Of a DNA stretch of 64,000 nucleotides, positions 1 through 8,648 are shown piece after piece. Every line of letters starts with the position of its first letter. The stretch's first letter is position 1. Origin of the DNA: Streptomyces sp. PT12 (GTDB lineage Bacteria > Actinomycetota > Actinomycetes > Streptomycetales > Streptomycetaceae); NCBI RefSeq assembly GCF_003311645.1, contig NZ_QEST01000096.1, forward strand, positions 124,001 to 188,000, given 5' to 3'. The position numbers and the translations under genes were made by a program. The notes below the pieces were generated by a model that was not told the DNA's origin, made no database searches, and saw only the letters and a list, made by a program, of their open reading frames with translations.

Positions 1-81
1 CTCCTCACGCAACGTCTGGGCCGCCTTGGCCCCGGCCAGTCCACCGCCGATGATGACGAACGTCCGGTGTGTGCCGTCCAC
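1..81 (-). CDS. FAD-dependent oxidoreductase, N-terminal fragment
   Basis: Only the first 27 codons lie in the window; the gene continues beyond the left edge. The predicted start is a GTG at 81 with a GGGAGG ribosome site about 8 nt upstream. The N-terminus contains VIIGGGLAGAKAAQTLREE, the dinucleotide-binding GxGxxG loop and first beta-alpha-beta unit of a Rossmann-fold FAD/NAD oxidoreductase. The GGGLAG(A)KAA form is common in ferredoxin-reductase-like flavoproteins, but too little is visible to name a substrate. It is co-directional with the dGTPase gene, separated by about 110 bases. Confidence 0.75.
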   Translation of the reverse strand, partial: MDGTHRTFVIIGGGLAGAKAAQTLREE

Positions 82-194
82 GCAGTGCCTCCCGATCTGG
101 TGCGCCAATCCCAAGGAGCCTGCCCCACCAGCGGCTTGGCCGGAAGGGGGCACGTCGTCGCGGGACGCGCCGCGCCCTCGCGCGACGCGCCAGG

Positions 195-1439
195 TCACGG
201 CCGAGTGAGCCGGGCGTGCAGGGAGCGCGCGGACGCGTCGGTGAGCGCCGCGAGTTGGTCGACGACGACGCGCAGCCGCTCGGCGTCGTCCGTGGCCGCG
301 GCGAACAGCGCGCGGTACTGCGCGTCGAGCCCCTCGGGCGCGCGGACGACGAGGGCCTCGGCCAGCTCCCCGAGCACGGCGCGTTGCCGCGTCCTGATCG
401 CCTCCTGGTCGGGGCGTTGCATCACATGGACGTCTGCGACCGCCTTGAGCACGTCACACTCCAGCCGGGTCGCCTCGGGAACGACCAGGTCGGCGGCGTA
501 GCGGCGCAGCGGGCCCGGGCCGTACCTAGCGCGGGTGGCGCGTTCGGCGGCCAGGCAGAACCGCCCGATGAGCTGGCTCGTCGCGTCCTTGAGCCGGGCC
601 TGCGCGAGCGCGCCGCCGTCGTAGCTCGTCGGCCACCACTCCTGGGCCATCAGCCGGTCGAGGGCCGCGGCGAGCGCGTCGTGCTCGGTGCCGGGGGGCG
701 CGTACCGCTTGGCGGCGACGGTGAACACCTCGTCGCGCTCGGCCGTCGCGCGCAGCAGCCCCGGGGTGAGGTGCCCGGCGCGCAGCCCGTCCTCCATGTC
801 GTGCACGGAGTAGGCGACATCGTCGGCCCAGTCCATGATCTGCGCCTCGAAGCAACGGCGTTCGGCGGGGGCGCCGGCGCGCAGCCAGGCGAAGACGGGC
901 AGGTCGTCCTCGTACACGCCGTACTTGCGGCGGCTGGTGCCGCGCGGCCAGGGGTACTTGGTGGCGGCGTCGAGGGTGGCGCGGGTGAGGTTGAGGCCGA
1001 CGGAACGCGCCTGGGCGCCCGCGAAGCGCTTGGGTTCGAGCCGGGTGAGCAGGCGCAGCGACTGCGCGTTGGCCTCGAACCCGCCGCAGCCGTCGGCGAT
1101 CCGGTCGAGAACGCGCTCTCCGTTGTGCCCGAACGGCGGATGCCCGAGGTCGTGCGCGAGGCACGCCGCCTCGACGATGTCGGGGTCGGACCCGAACGCC
1201 GCCCCGAGGTCGCGCCCGACCTGGGCGCACTCGAGGGAGTGGGTGAGCCGGGTGCGCGGCGCGGCGTCGGGATCGGGGGCGTCGGGCGTGACGACCTGGG
1301 TCTTCCCCGCGAGACGGCGCAGGGCGGCCGAGTGCTGGACCCGCGCCCGGTCCCGCTGGAACGCGGTGCGCCCAGGCCGCTTGTCGGCCTCCGGATCCCA
1401 CCGCTCGGCGGCGGCCTCGTCATACCCTGCGACGTGCAT
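195..1439 (-). CDS. dgt: deoxyguanosinetriphosphate triphosphohydrolase-like protein
   Basis: A 414-residue HD-domain enzyme of the dGTPase family, expected to hydrolyse dNTPs to the nucleoside and triphosphate in the cytoplasm. The metal-binding HD motif is visible: His67 in RTRLTHSLE, His96-Asp97 in [13 protein letters not shown], and a downstream Asp cluster in [15 protein letters not shown]. The sequence [13 protein letters not shown] near the N-terminus is also typical of the family. The ATG at 1439 (MHVAGYDE) was chosen because the open frame upstream, to 1583, is proline-rich, non-conserved sequence that contains one copy of the 14-bp palindrome described below. In Streptomyces dgt usually lies near dnaG; that neighbour is not in this window. 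Confidence 0.93.
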   Translation of the reverse strand: MHVAGYDEAAAERWDPEADKRPGRTAFQRDRARVQHSAALRRLAGKTQVVTPDAPDPDAAPRTRLTHSLECAQVGRDLGAAFGSDPDIVEAACLAHDLGHPPFGHNGERVLDRIADGCGGFEANAQSLRLLTRLEPKRFAGAQARSVGLNLTRATLDAATKYPWPRGTSRRKYGVYEDDLPVFAWLRAGAPAERRCFEAQIMDWADDVAYSVHDMEDGLRAGHLTPGLLRATAERDEVFTVAAKRYAPPGTEHDALAAALDRLMAQEWWPTSYDGGALAQARLKDATSQLIGRFCLAAERATRARYGPGPLRRYAADLVVPEATRLECDVLKAVADVHVMQRPDQEAIRTRQRAVLGELAEALVVRAPEGLDAQYRALFAAATDDAERLRVVVDQLAALTDASARSLHARLTRP

Positions 1440-1537
1440 ACGAACGAAGGTAGCCGCCCCACACCCGACCCGCCGCCCTCGGGGGCCAAGCGGGGCGGGG
1501 GCAGGGGCAGGGCGGGGGCGTGGCGGGCTAGGCAGCG

Positions 1538-1551
1538 GGAGAGCGCTCTCC
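1538..1551. repeat. copy 1 of palindrome GGAGAGCGCTCTCC
   Basis: A perfect 14-bp palindrome, extended to 16 bp here (GGGAGAGCGCTCTCCC, 1537-1552). It lies about 100 bases upstream of the dGTPase start. See the finding on the iterated palindrome. Confidence 0.95.
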
Positions 1552-1603
1552 CATAGCGCGAAAGCTTGCGCGGCCAAGTCCACCGTGCTGCATCCTCGCC
1601 CCG

Positions 1604-1617
1604 GGAGAGCGCTCTCC
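1604..1617. repeat. copy 2 of palindrome GGAGAGCGCTCTCC
   Basis: A second exact copy, 52 bases from the first, in the gap between the dGTPase and methyltransferase genes. Two exact copies of a 14-bp palindrome this close in a short gap is not expected by chance. Confidence 0.95.
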
Positions 1618-1674
1618 GGAACCGGGCGAATCCTTTCTCCTGTAAGCCGCGCCCTCCGGGCGGGACCTTCGCGT

Positions 1675-2328
1675 TCAGCCCACCCTGCGGGCGACGATCT
1701 GGAGGCGTTCGACGGTGTGGGCGTCGAGGGTGGCGACCGTGTCCTGGCGTTCGGCCTCGATCGCGAAGCCGTGGTCGGTCACCAGGGAACGCAGGTGGTC
1801 GGGGTCGTGGTGACGGAACACTCCACCGTCGGGAATCTCGAACACACCCCACGCGCCGTGGCGCTCCGCCTGCTCCCGGTAACGCTCCAGGTTGCGCAGG
1901 TCGTTCTGGAGCGGGACGTCGCTGAGGTACAGGACCCCGCCGCGGTGGACGAGGCGGGCCAGCTCGGCGACGATCGCCCGTTGCGCGACGTCGTCGGGGA
2001 CACACGTCAGCACCGCGAACAGCAGCGCCGCCCCGAACGCGCCGTCCGGGTGCGGCAGGGGCAGCGCCTGGCGGTGTTCCAGGCTCAGCCCGGGGTGCTC
2101 GGCCCGCCCGCGCCGCACGAGCGCGGCCGAGGTGTCGACGCCGTGCGCGTCCGGGTATCCGAGCGCGGCCAGCTCGGCGGTCAGCCGCCCGTAGCCGCAC
2201 CCGAAGTCGAGCACCCGCGCGCCCCGCGGCACATGGGCCGCGAGCAGGTCGCGGTCGAGGGGGTGGGTGAACGCCTTGGCGGCCCCGGTGGTCTCCCAGT
2301 AGCCGGATACGTCGAGCGACTCGGTCAT
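1675..2328 (-). CDS. class I SAM-dependent methyltransferase
   Basis: A 217-residue small-molecule-type methyltransferase. Motif I is [15 protein letters not shown] at about residues 39-53, followed by an acidic residue in [13 protein letters not shown], and motif post-II is [16 protein letters not shown]. The overall pattern is the Methyltransf_11/25 fold. No substrate-specific domain is present, so the acceptor is unknown. It is preceded on the same strand by a hypothetical gene (2359-2955) with a 30-base gap, so the two are probably co-transcribed. The ATG at 2328 gives a compact fold with no extra N-terminal sequence. Confidence 0.85.
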   Translation of the reverse strand: MTESLDVSGYWETTGAAKAFTHPLDRDLLAAHVPRGARVLDFGCGYGRLTAELAALGYPDAHGVDTSAALVRRGRAEHPGLSLEHRQALPLPHPDGAFGAALLFAVLTCVPDDVAQRAIVAELARLVHRGGVLYLSDVPLQNDLRNLERYREQAERHGAWGVFEIPDGGVFRHHDPDHLRSLVTDHGFAIEAERQDTVATLDAHTVERLQIVARRVG

Positions 2329-2358
2329 GCCGGGACCGTACCCGCGCCTGCCCGGGGT

Positions 2359-2955
2359 TCAGTCGTGCCGCGCCAGCCAGGCCGCGGCCTCGGCCCGCAG
2401 CCCAGGGTCCTCGATCGCGTCCACCACCCAGCGGAGGTCTTCGACGGCGCGTTCCGTTTCCTGGAGCCGCGCGAGCGTTCCGGAGGCGCCCTGGCCGGGC
2501 GGGATGGGTTCCCCCGGCTCGTGGGAGCGGTCCTCGCCTGTGGCCTGCCCGCGGCGCCTGAGCTCGGCGGCGGCACGGGCCTCGGGGCGGGCGAGCGGCA
2601 GGGCGTCCAGGAGGCGGCGGGCCGAGCCGTCGGGGGTCAGCCCGGGAGGCAGCCCGACGAGCGGAGGCTCGTACCGGTGCGCGAGGGCGGCGAGCCTGAC
2701 CCGCCGGGCCGCGGCCTCACATCGGCTGATCCCCCCGAGGGCGGGGGCCTGCGCGAGGAGGGAGTCCGCGAAGGCGAACCGTTGGGCGCTCTCCGCGCGA
2801 GTTACCGCCCGCAGCAGGCTGACCTCCGTCTCGACCAGGCCGAGGACGGCGTTCCACCACTGGGGTGGGATCCCATCGGGAAAGCGCTCACCGAGCCAGC
2901 GCGCCCGCGCCTCGGCGTCCGCGGCCCGCCGCAGCCAGTCGTAATCGGCCCTCAC
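2359..2955 (-). CDS. hypothetical protein
   Basis: A 198-residue alpha-helical, Ala/Arg/Glu-rich soluble protein with no signal peptide or transmembrane segment. The N-terminus (MRADYDWLRRAADAEARARWLGE) and a Trp-Trp pair (PPQWWNAVLGLVE) look like genuine protein rather than an antisense shadow. I recognise no catalytic motif and assign no function. It lies 30 bases upstream of the methyltransferase on the same strand. One copy of the 14-bp palindrome sits only 11 bases upstream of its ATG, where a ribosome site would be expected. Confidence 0.6.
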   Translation of the reverse strand: MRADYDWLRRAADAEARARWLGERFPDGIPPQWWNAVLGLVETEVSLLRAVTRAESAQRFAFADSLLAQAPALGGISRCEAAARRVRLAALAHRYEPPLVGLPPGLTPDGSARRLLDALPLARPEARAAAELRRRGQATGEDRSHEPGEPIPPGQGASGTLARLQETERAVEDLRWVVDAIEDPGLRAEAAAWLARHD

Positions 2956-2965
2956 TCCCGACCAT

Positions 2966-2979
2966 GGAGAGCGCTCTCC
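2966..2979. repeat. copy 3 of palindrome GGAGAGCGCTCTCC
   Basis: An exact copy immediately upstream of the hypothetical gene starting at 2955. It could overlap the 5' untranslated region and supply its GGAGAG ribosome-binding sequence. Confidence 0.95.
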
Positions 2980-3078
2980 CAGTCATTGGTCGGCTCACAC
3001 CCCCGACACATTGGCCCATTGCACCAACTGGTGTGCGAGCGGCGGCGGTCGAGGGCGGGATACGGCAGGTGCCGCGGA

Positions 3079-3816
3079 TCAGGCCGTCGTCGCCAGGGCG
3101 GGGCTGGTGAACGCGGCGTCGCGCGCCTGGTCGTAACGGTGCAGGAGCAGCCGCGCCAGCGCCGGGTGCGGGGCCAGCGGCGCGGCGACCGCCCCCGGGG
3201 CCGCCTCGGCGCAGCGGGTGCTGAACAGCCCCGGCGCCACGAAGCACGACGCCATCGCGATGCCATGGTGGCCCTCGGCGCGCAAGCGCTCCACCGCCTC
3301 GGCCACCGTGGGGCGGGCCGCCGACGCGTAGGCCGGAAGGACCCGGGCGCCGCCCAGGCGGGTGGCGAGCATCTGGGCGGTGTAGCCGGTGCCCGCCGCG
3401 GACTCGGGGTCGAGTGAGCCCGCCGCGGCGAGGATCACCGCGTCGCCGCGCCGGTGGCCCGCCTCGACCAGGCGGCTGTGCAGCGCCTCGGCCAGCAGCG
3501 GGTGGGGGCCGAGGCATGCGGCGGTGGTCACGTTCAGGCGGGGGTTGGCGCCCGCGACGATCGCGGGTATGTCGTGCTTGACGTGGTACCCCCTGCTGAA
3601 CAGCAACGGCACGAGCACCGCCTCGCCGCGCAGACGGGCCAGCGTGTCGGCCAGGAGCGGCTTGTCGATCTCCAGGTGGCCCAGCTCGACACGCAGTCCC
3701 GGGCGCAGCGCGCGGACCAGCCGGACCAGCGCCTCGACGGCCCGGTGAGCCCGGGGGTCGGGTGAGCCGTGGGCCACGGCGACCAGGGTGGGCGGGATGC
3801 TACGGGCGTTGCGCAT
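3079..3816 (-). CDS. sirohydrochlorin chelatase (CbiX/SirB type)
   Basis: A 245-residue CbiX-family protein predicted to insert Fe(II) into sirohydrochlorin to make siroheme, the cofactor of the nitrite reductase encoded at 13320-15935. Family signatures are visible: VAVAHGSPDPRAHRAVEAL at the N-terminus with the catalytic His, VLVPLLFSRGYHVKHDIP with the second His, and a duplicated second half (AVILAAAGSLDPES). The ATG at 3816 begins MRNARSIPPT. It is divergent from nasA with a 153-base shared intergenic region, so both may answer to the same nitrogen signal. A cobaltochelatase role cannot be excluded, but the context favours siroheme. Confidence 0.9.
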   Translation of the reverse strand: MRNARSIPPTLVAVAHGSPDPRAHRAVEALVRLVRALRPGLRVELGHLEIDKPLLADTLARLRGEAVLVPLLFSRGYHVKHDIPAIVAGANPRLNVTTAACLGPHPLLAEALHSRLVEAGHRRGDAVILAAAGSLDPESAAGTGYTAQMLATRLGGARVLPAYASAARPTVAEAVERLRAEGHHGIAMASCFVAPGLFSTRCAEAAPGAVAAPLAPHPALARLLLHRYDQARDAAFTSPALATTA

Positions 3817-3928
3817 AACCGCCAGCCTGCGCCCCGGGCGTTGCGGCGGTGTTGCGCGAGTGTCACCACTGGCCGCTGCACTCCTCACCGCGCGCCACGC
3901 GCCCGGCTGAGGTCGCCGCCCCTGCCGG

Positions 3929-3955
3929 GTAACGCGGGGGGCGCCGCCGCGTAAC
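3929..3955. promoter_or_regulatory. possible GlnR half-sites upstream of nasA
   Basis: Two GTAAC pentamers (3929-3933 and 3951-3955) lie exactly 22 bases apart in the sirohydrochlorin chelatase-nasA divergent region. The Streptomyces GlnR box (gTnAC-n6-GaAAC repeated) has this 22-base periodicity. The intervening GAAAC elements are poorly matched, so this is a weak prediction. Confidence 0.35.
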
Positions 3956-3969
3956 ACGTCCGTCGCACG

Positions 3970-6411
3970 ATGAACCGCATGACGGGCATCACGGCGGACA
4001 CGGAGGCGGGTGTGGCGGCGGGCGTGGCGGCGGGTGCGGAGGCGGGTGCGGAGGCGGGCATGGTGGGCACCAAGGCAGGCGCGGCGGTGGGCGCGGCGGT
4101 ACGGGCCACGGAGACCCACTGCCCGTACTGCGCGCTCCAGTGCGGGATGGGTCTGCGGCCCGCGCCGGGGGCGGCGGGCGGGCTCGAGGTGGTGGAGCGG
4201 ACCGCGTTCCCCGTGAACCGCGGCGCGCTGTGCGGCAAGGGCCGCACCGCCCCCGCCGTGCTGGCCGCCGGGGCGCGGCTGACCGGGCCCCTGGTGCGGC
4301 GCGGGGGCGAGCTGGTCCCCGCGGAGTGGGACGAGGCACTGGACCGGGTCGCGGAGGGACTGGCCGCGGTCCGCGAACGGCACGGGCCCGACGCCGTAGG
4401 CGTCTTCGGCGGCGGCGGGCTGACGAACGAGAAGGCGTACGCGCTCGGCAAGTTCACGCGGCTGGTGCTGGGCAGCTCGCAGATCGACTACAACGGCCGG
4501 TTCTGCATGTCGTCGGCCGCGGCGGCGGGGACGCGGGCGTTCGGGATCGACCGGGGGCTGCCGTTCCCGCTGGCCGACATCCCGCGCACCGGCTGCGTCC
4601 TGCTGGTCGGTTCCAACCTCGCCGAGACCATGCCTCCCGCGTTGCGCTACCTCACCGAGTTGCGGGAGAACGGCGGCACGCTGATCGTCGTGGATCCGCG
4701 GCGGACCCGCACGGCCGAGCAGGCTGACCTGCACCTCGCGCCGCGCCCGGGGACGGATCTGGCGCTGGCGTTGGGGCTGTTGCACCTGGTGGTGGCGGAA
4801 GGGCGCACGGACGAGGGGTTCATCAGGGAGCGCACGACGGGGTGGGAGGAGGCGCGCGCGGCGGCGATGGCGCACTGGCCCGAGCTGGTGGAGCGGATCA
4901 CGGGGGTGCCCGTTCCGCTGCTGCGCGCGGCGGCGCGGATGTTCTGCGCGCCCGAGGCGGCGATGGCGCTGACGGCACGCGGGCCCGAGCAGCAGTCCAA
5001 GGGAACGGACACCGTTGGTGCGTGGATCAACCTCTGCCTCGCGACCGGCCGGGCCGGGAGAGCGCTCTCCGGGTATGGCTGTCTTACCGGGCAGGGCAAC
5101 GGCCAGGGCGGGCGCGAACACGGGCAGAAGGCCGACCAGCTGCCGGGCTACCGGATGCTGGCCGACGCGGACGCGCGCGCCCATGTGGCCGGGGTGTGGG
5201 GCGTCGACCCCGACACGCTGCCGGGCCCTGGGCGCAGCGCCTACGAACTCCTCGACGCGCTCGGCAGGGACACCCCCGACGGGGTGCGGGCGCTGCTGCT
5301 GATGGCATCCAATCCGGTCGTCTCCGCGCCGCGCGCCGCGCACGTGGAGGAACGGATGCGGGCGCTCGACTTCCTGGCCGTGTGCGACGTGGTGCTATCG
5401 GAGTCGGCGCGGCTTGCGGACGTGGTGCTCCCGGTGACGCAGTGGGCGGAGGAGACGGGGACGCTGACCAATCTGGAGGGCCGGGTGCTGCTGCGGCACA
5501 AGGCCGTCGACCCGCCACCGGGGTGCAGGAGCGATCTCGAGGTGCTGCGGGGGCTGGCGGCGCGGCTGGGGTGGGAGAGCGGTTTCTCGACGGAGCCCGA
5601 GGAGGTATTCGACGAGCTGCGGCGGGCCTCGGCCGGGGGCAAGGCGGACTACTCGGGTATCACCTATGAGCGGATCGCACGGGAGGACGGGGTGTTCTGG
5701 CCATGCCCGGCGACGGAGGGCGCGGAGGGGCTGGGCGCGGGGGGCGGGGCGGGCTCGGAGAGCGGGGCGGGCTCGGAGAGCGCTCACCCGTCGGAGAGTT
5801 CGGAGAGCGCTCACCATTTGGAGAGCGCTCACCGCCCCGAGAGCCCTCGCCGCCCGGAGAGCCCTCACCGCTCGGAGAGCGCTCACCGCCCCGAAAGCCC
5901 TCACCGCCCGGAGAGCGCTCACCCGGGAACGCCGCGGCTGTTCCTGGACCGGTTCGCGACGCCGGACGGGCGGGCGCGGTTCGCGCCGGTGAGCCACCGG
6001 GCCTCGGCGGAGGAGCCGAGCGAGGAGTACCCGCTACTGCTGACCACGGGGCGGGTGCTCGCGCAGTACCAGTCGGGGGCGCAGACGCGGAGGGTGGGCG
6101 AGCTGAACGCCGCCGCGCCAGGCCCGTTCGTCCAGTTGCACCCCCGGCTCGCGGAACGGCTCGGCGCGGGCGAGGGCGACCGGCTCGCCGTGATCTCGCG
6201 GCGCGGCCGGGCGGTGGCGCCCGCGCGGATCAGCGGGGACATCAGGCCGGACACCGTTTTCATGCCGTTCCACTGGCCGGGTGAGGGGCGCGTCAACACG
6301 GTCACCAACCCGGCGCTCGATCCGGTGTCCCGCATGCCGGAGTTCAAGGTGTGCGCGGTCCGGGTGGAGCGGGCCGAAACGGGGCCAGAGGCCGACGGCG
6401 GGGCCCCGTAG
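3970..6411 (+). CDS. nasA: assimilatory nitrate reductase, molybdopterin catalytic subunit
   Basis: An 813-residue cytoplasmic molybdoenzyme that reduces nitrate to nitrite. The N-terminal [4Fe-4S] ligands are Cys51, Cys54 and Cys58 (HCPYCALQCGM) and Cys88 (GALCGKG). The Mo-bisMGD domains follow (GGGLTNEKAYALGKFTR, LVGSNLAETMPP, VVDPRRTRTAEQADLHL), then the highly conserved GYGCLTGQGNGQGGREHGQK and a C-terminal molydopterin-dinucleotide-binding domain (LLTTGRVLAQYQSGAQTRR). Two oddities stand out. The N-terminus before Cys51 holds a 12-base-period Ala/Gly repeat. At about residues 597-653 a Glu-Ser-Ala/Pro-His tandem repeat is inserted in the interdomain linker. An iterated palindrome copy encodes GRALSG just before the conserved GYGC block. 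ATG 3970 was chosen; ATG 3979 is possible. Confidence 0.95.
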   Translation: MNRMTGITADTEAGVAAGVAAGAEAGAEAGMVGTKAGAAVGAAVRATETHCPYCALQCGMGLRPAPGAAGGLEVVERTAFPVNRGALCGKGRTAPAVLAAGARLTGPLVRRGGELVPAEWDEALDRVAEGLAAVRERHGPDAVGVFGGGGLTNEKAYALGKFTRLVLGSSQIDYNGRFCMSSAAAAGTRAFGIDRGLPFPLADIPRTGCVLLVGSNLAETMPPALRYLTELRENGGTLIVVDPRRTRTAEQADLHLAPRPGTDLALALGLLHLVVAEGRTDEGFIRERTTGWEEARAAAMAHWPELVERITGVPVPLLRAAARMFCAPEAAMALTARGPEQQSKGTDTVGAWINLCLATGRAGRALSGYGCLTGQGNGQGGREHGQKADQLPGYRMLADADARAHVAGVWGVDPDTLPGPGRSAYELLDALGRDTPDGVRALLLMASNPVVSAPRAAHVEERMRALDFLAVCDVVLSESARLADVVLPVTQWAEETGTLTNLEGRVLLRHKAVDPPPGCRSDLEVLRGLAARLGWESGFSTEPEEVFDELRRASAGGKADYSGITYERIAREDGVFWPCPATEGAEGLGAGGGAGSESGAGSESAHPSESSESAHHLESAHRPESPRRPESPHRSESAHRPESPHRPESAHPGTPRLFLDRFATPDGRARFAPVSHRASAEEPSEEYPLLLTTGRVLAQYQSGAQTRRVGELNAAAPGPFVQLHPRLAERLGAGEGDRLAVISRRGRAVAPARISGDIRPDTVFMPFHWPGEGRVNTVTNPALDPVSRMPEFKVCAVRVERAETGPEADGGAP
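4006..4062 (+). repeat. 12-base-period tandem repeat in nasA
   Basis: Imperfect repeats of GCGGGTGYGGMGGC-type units encode AGVAAGVAAGAEAGAEAG, ahead of the first Fe-S cysteine. They are in frame and so do not disrupt the gene. Confidence 0.85.
5057..5070. repeat. copy 4 of palindrome GGAGAGCGCTCTCC (inside nasA)
   Basis: An exact copy inside a conserved part of the nasA coding sequence, read as GRALSGYG. It appears to replace residues one-for-one rather than insert. Confidence 0.95.
5755..5930 (+). repeat. in-frame tandem expansion of GGAGAGCGCTCACC-like units in nasA
   Basis: About ten imperfect 12-18 base units related to the left half of the iterated palindrome (GGAGAGCGCTC) encode alternating ESAHRPESPHRP-type repeats. 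The segment falls between the catalytic and C-terminal domains of nasA and is hydrophilic, fitting a flexible linker. Confidence 0.85.
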
Positions 6412-6450
6412 CCGAGTTGCGGGGCGCCCGCCACCCGGCAGCATGGGGAC

Positions 6451-6858
6451 ATGACTGATCTGCCCCAGGACGTGATCGGGCTGCCCGGGCTGGCCGACGC
6501 GCACCTCGCGCTCGCGCGGCACAACGAGCACGGCCGCAGCGCCCATCTGTTCCTGCACGACGGACCGTTGCGGCAGAGCGTGATCGCGCTCGTCGGCGGC
6601 GCCGAGCTGGAGGAGCACAACGCGCCCCCCGCGGCCAGCCTCCATGTGTTGAGTGGCCGGGTGCGGCTGCTCTCGGAGCCGGGCGACACGGAGTTGGTGA
6701 GCGGCCAGGTGATGCGGATCCCGCAGCTGCGCCACGGGCTGATGGCGCTCGACGACTCGGTGATCGTGCTGACCTCGGTGACGGCGACGCCCGAGCCGGT
6801 CGTCGTGGACGACACGCGGCGAGGCCCCGGGGAGAGGAACGACGACAACCCCCTTTGA
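6451..6858 (+). CDS. cupin-domain protein
   Basis: A 135-residue single-domain cupin. The beta-barrel pattern is visible: HLFLHDGPLRQSVIALVGGAELEEHNAPPAASLHVLSGRVRLL, then a second strand set ending in GQVMRIPQLRHGLMALDDSVIVLTSV. The metal ligands of classical cupins are only partly present (HNAP, and RHGL near the C-terminus). It could act in sensing or in small-molecule binding; no specific role can be given. It is co-directional with nasA, 39 bases downstream, and so may be read through from it. The hydrophilic tail (RRGPGERNDDNP) looks unstructured. Confidence 0.8.
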   Translation: MTDLPQDVIGLPGLADAHLALARHNEHGRSAHLFLHDGPLRQSVIALVGGAELEEHNAPPAASLHVLSGRVRLLSEPGDTELVSGQVMRIPQLRHGLMALDDSVIVLTSVTATPEPVVVDDTRRGPGERNDDNPL

Positions 6859-7124
6859 CCCTTCGCGCACGACGCCGCGTCTCGGGAAGCGCTCTCCCAA
6901 CGCCCCTCGGTGCACCGAGCCCAAGGGCACCGAGCTCGGCAGCACCGGCCCCAGGAGCACCGAGCGCGGATCAACCAGCCCGGGTCAACGCCCCCGGCAG
7001 CGCCCGGCCCTGAGCACTCGGCCCCAGGAGTGCCGCCAATGCCCCGGGGTAGGCGCGCCAGGGCAGGGAAACGCACGAGAGGCGGCCGTGCGACGCCCGC
7101 GCGGCGCGAGAAGGAGCGAGGGGC
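6859..7124. other. intergenic, with a shortened palindrome variant
   Basis: Contains GGGAAGCGCTCTCCC at 6884-6898, an iterated-palindrome copy one base shorter on its left arm, then CAAGGGCACCGAGC-like imperfect repeats (6910-7020). I see no coding sequence. Confidence 0.6.
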
Positions 7125-8648
7125 ATGGGCTGGCGAGGGGACGACGAGCTGGGGCTGTTGAGCCGCCTCGACCGGCGGGTCTTCGACCGGGTCGCTTCCG
7201 CCCACCCGCCCGGCGTGCAGACGGTGCTGCCCGCGCTGAGCCACGCGGCGAACCACGGGCGGCTGTGGTTCGCGACGCTCGGCCATGGCCGTGTTCGGCG
7301 GGCGGGCCGGGCGGCGGGCGGCGTTGCGCGGGGTGGCGGCGCTGACGCTCGCGTCGTTCGCGACCAACACGATCATGAAGTACGCGCTGCGCAGGCAGCG
7401 CCCGTTGATCGACGCGGTGCCGCTCGCGCGCAGGCTGGCGCGGCAGCCGTTGACCAGCTCGTTCCCCTCGGGCCACGCGGCCTCGGCGGCCGCGTTCGCC
7501 ACGGGGGTGGCGCTGGAGTCGCGGCGGTACGGGGCCGCGGTGGCGCCGGTCGCCGCCTCGCGCGTGTAGGTCGGCGTGCACTACCCGTCGGACGTGGTGG
7601 CGGGCACGGTGCTCGGCGTGGGCGCGGCGATGGCGACCGGGCACCGGTGGCCGCGCCGCCCGGTGCCCGCGCAGCGGGTGCACCACCGCGCCGAGGCGCC
7701 CGCGCTCCAGGACGGCGCGGGCCTGGTCGTGGTGGTCAACGACGGGGCGGGGCCAGGCGCGGCCGCCTCGGACGAGGACCGGCTGCGGGCGGTACCACCG
7801 CGCGCCGAGATTGTTCAACGATCCAACGATGAGGGTCTGGTGGCGTCGCTGGACGACGCGGCGCGGCGAGCGGCGCGCGCCGGGGGCGCGTTGGGCATCT
7901 GCGGGGGCGACGGGAGCGTGAACGCCGCGGCGGCGAGCGCGGTGGAGCACCGCGTGCCGCTCACGGTCTTCCCCGGCGGCACGCTCAACCACTTCGCCCT
8001 CGACACCGGCCATACAGACCTTCGAGGACACGGCCGCCGCGCTCCGCAAGGACGACGCGATCTCCGTCGACCTCGGCCGCGTGCGCCCGGTCGGCGGGGC
8101 CGAGGGCCCGACGCGGCACTTCCTCAACACGTTCAGCCTCGGCCTCTACCCCGAAGTCGTCCGCGCCCGCGCGTCGTTGGAGCGGCGCATCGGCAAGTGG
8201 CCTTCGGCCGCGGTCTCGTTGGCCCGGATGCCGCGCACCGGGCGCCCCGTAGACGTCGAGTTGAACGGTTACCCGCACCGGCTGTGGCTGCTGTTCGCGG
8301 GGAACGGCCTCTACTCCCCCGAGGGCTTCGCCCCCTCGCACCGCACCCACCTGGACGACGGGCTGCTCGACGTCCGCCTGGTGCCCGCGGACCGGCCGCT
8401 GGCCAGACGCGCGTGGTGTGCTCGGCGCTGACCGGGACGCTGGCCCGCTCGCGCGTGTACTCGGCGACCCGGCTGCCGCGCCTGCACCTGGCGGGCCTAA
8501 GCGAGGGCAGCTCCCTGGCGTTCGACGGCGAGGCGGGCCCGGCACCGGCGTCGTTGCTGCTCGAAAGGTGCGGGGCCACCTGACGGTCTACCGCCCGGTG
8601 CGCTCGGGCGACGAGGAGCTGCGCCCGCTGCCCGCGCCGCTGACCTGA
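7125..8648 (+). pseudogene. decayed PAP2 phosphatase / diacylglycerol kinase-like fusion
   Basis: The pieces assemble into a two-domain protein: an N-terminal PAP2 (type 2 phosphatidic acid phosphatase) domain and a C-terminal lipid-kinase catalytic domain. PAP2 motifs are MKYALRRQRP, SSFPSGHAASAAAFATG and HYPSDVVAGTVLG. Kinase motifs are GALGICGGDGSVNAAAASAV and LTVFPGGTLNHFA. The reading frame breaks repeatedly: a shift near 7285, an in-frame TAG at 7567-7569 (where relatives read Tyr in RVYVGVHYPSD), and shifts near 8010, 8410 and 8570. Four frameshifts and a nonsense codon make it non-functional unless the sequence is faulty. The intact form would be a membrane-associated enzyme in lipid recycling or undecaprenyl phosphate metabolism. 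Its 3' end overlaps the convergent AraC gene. Confidence 0.85.
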
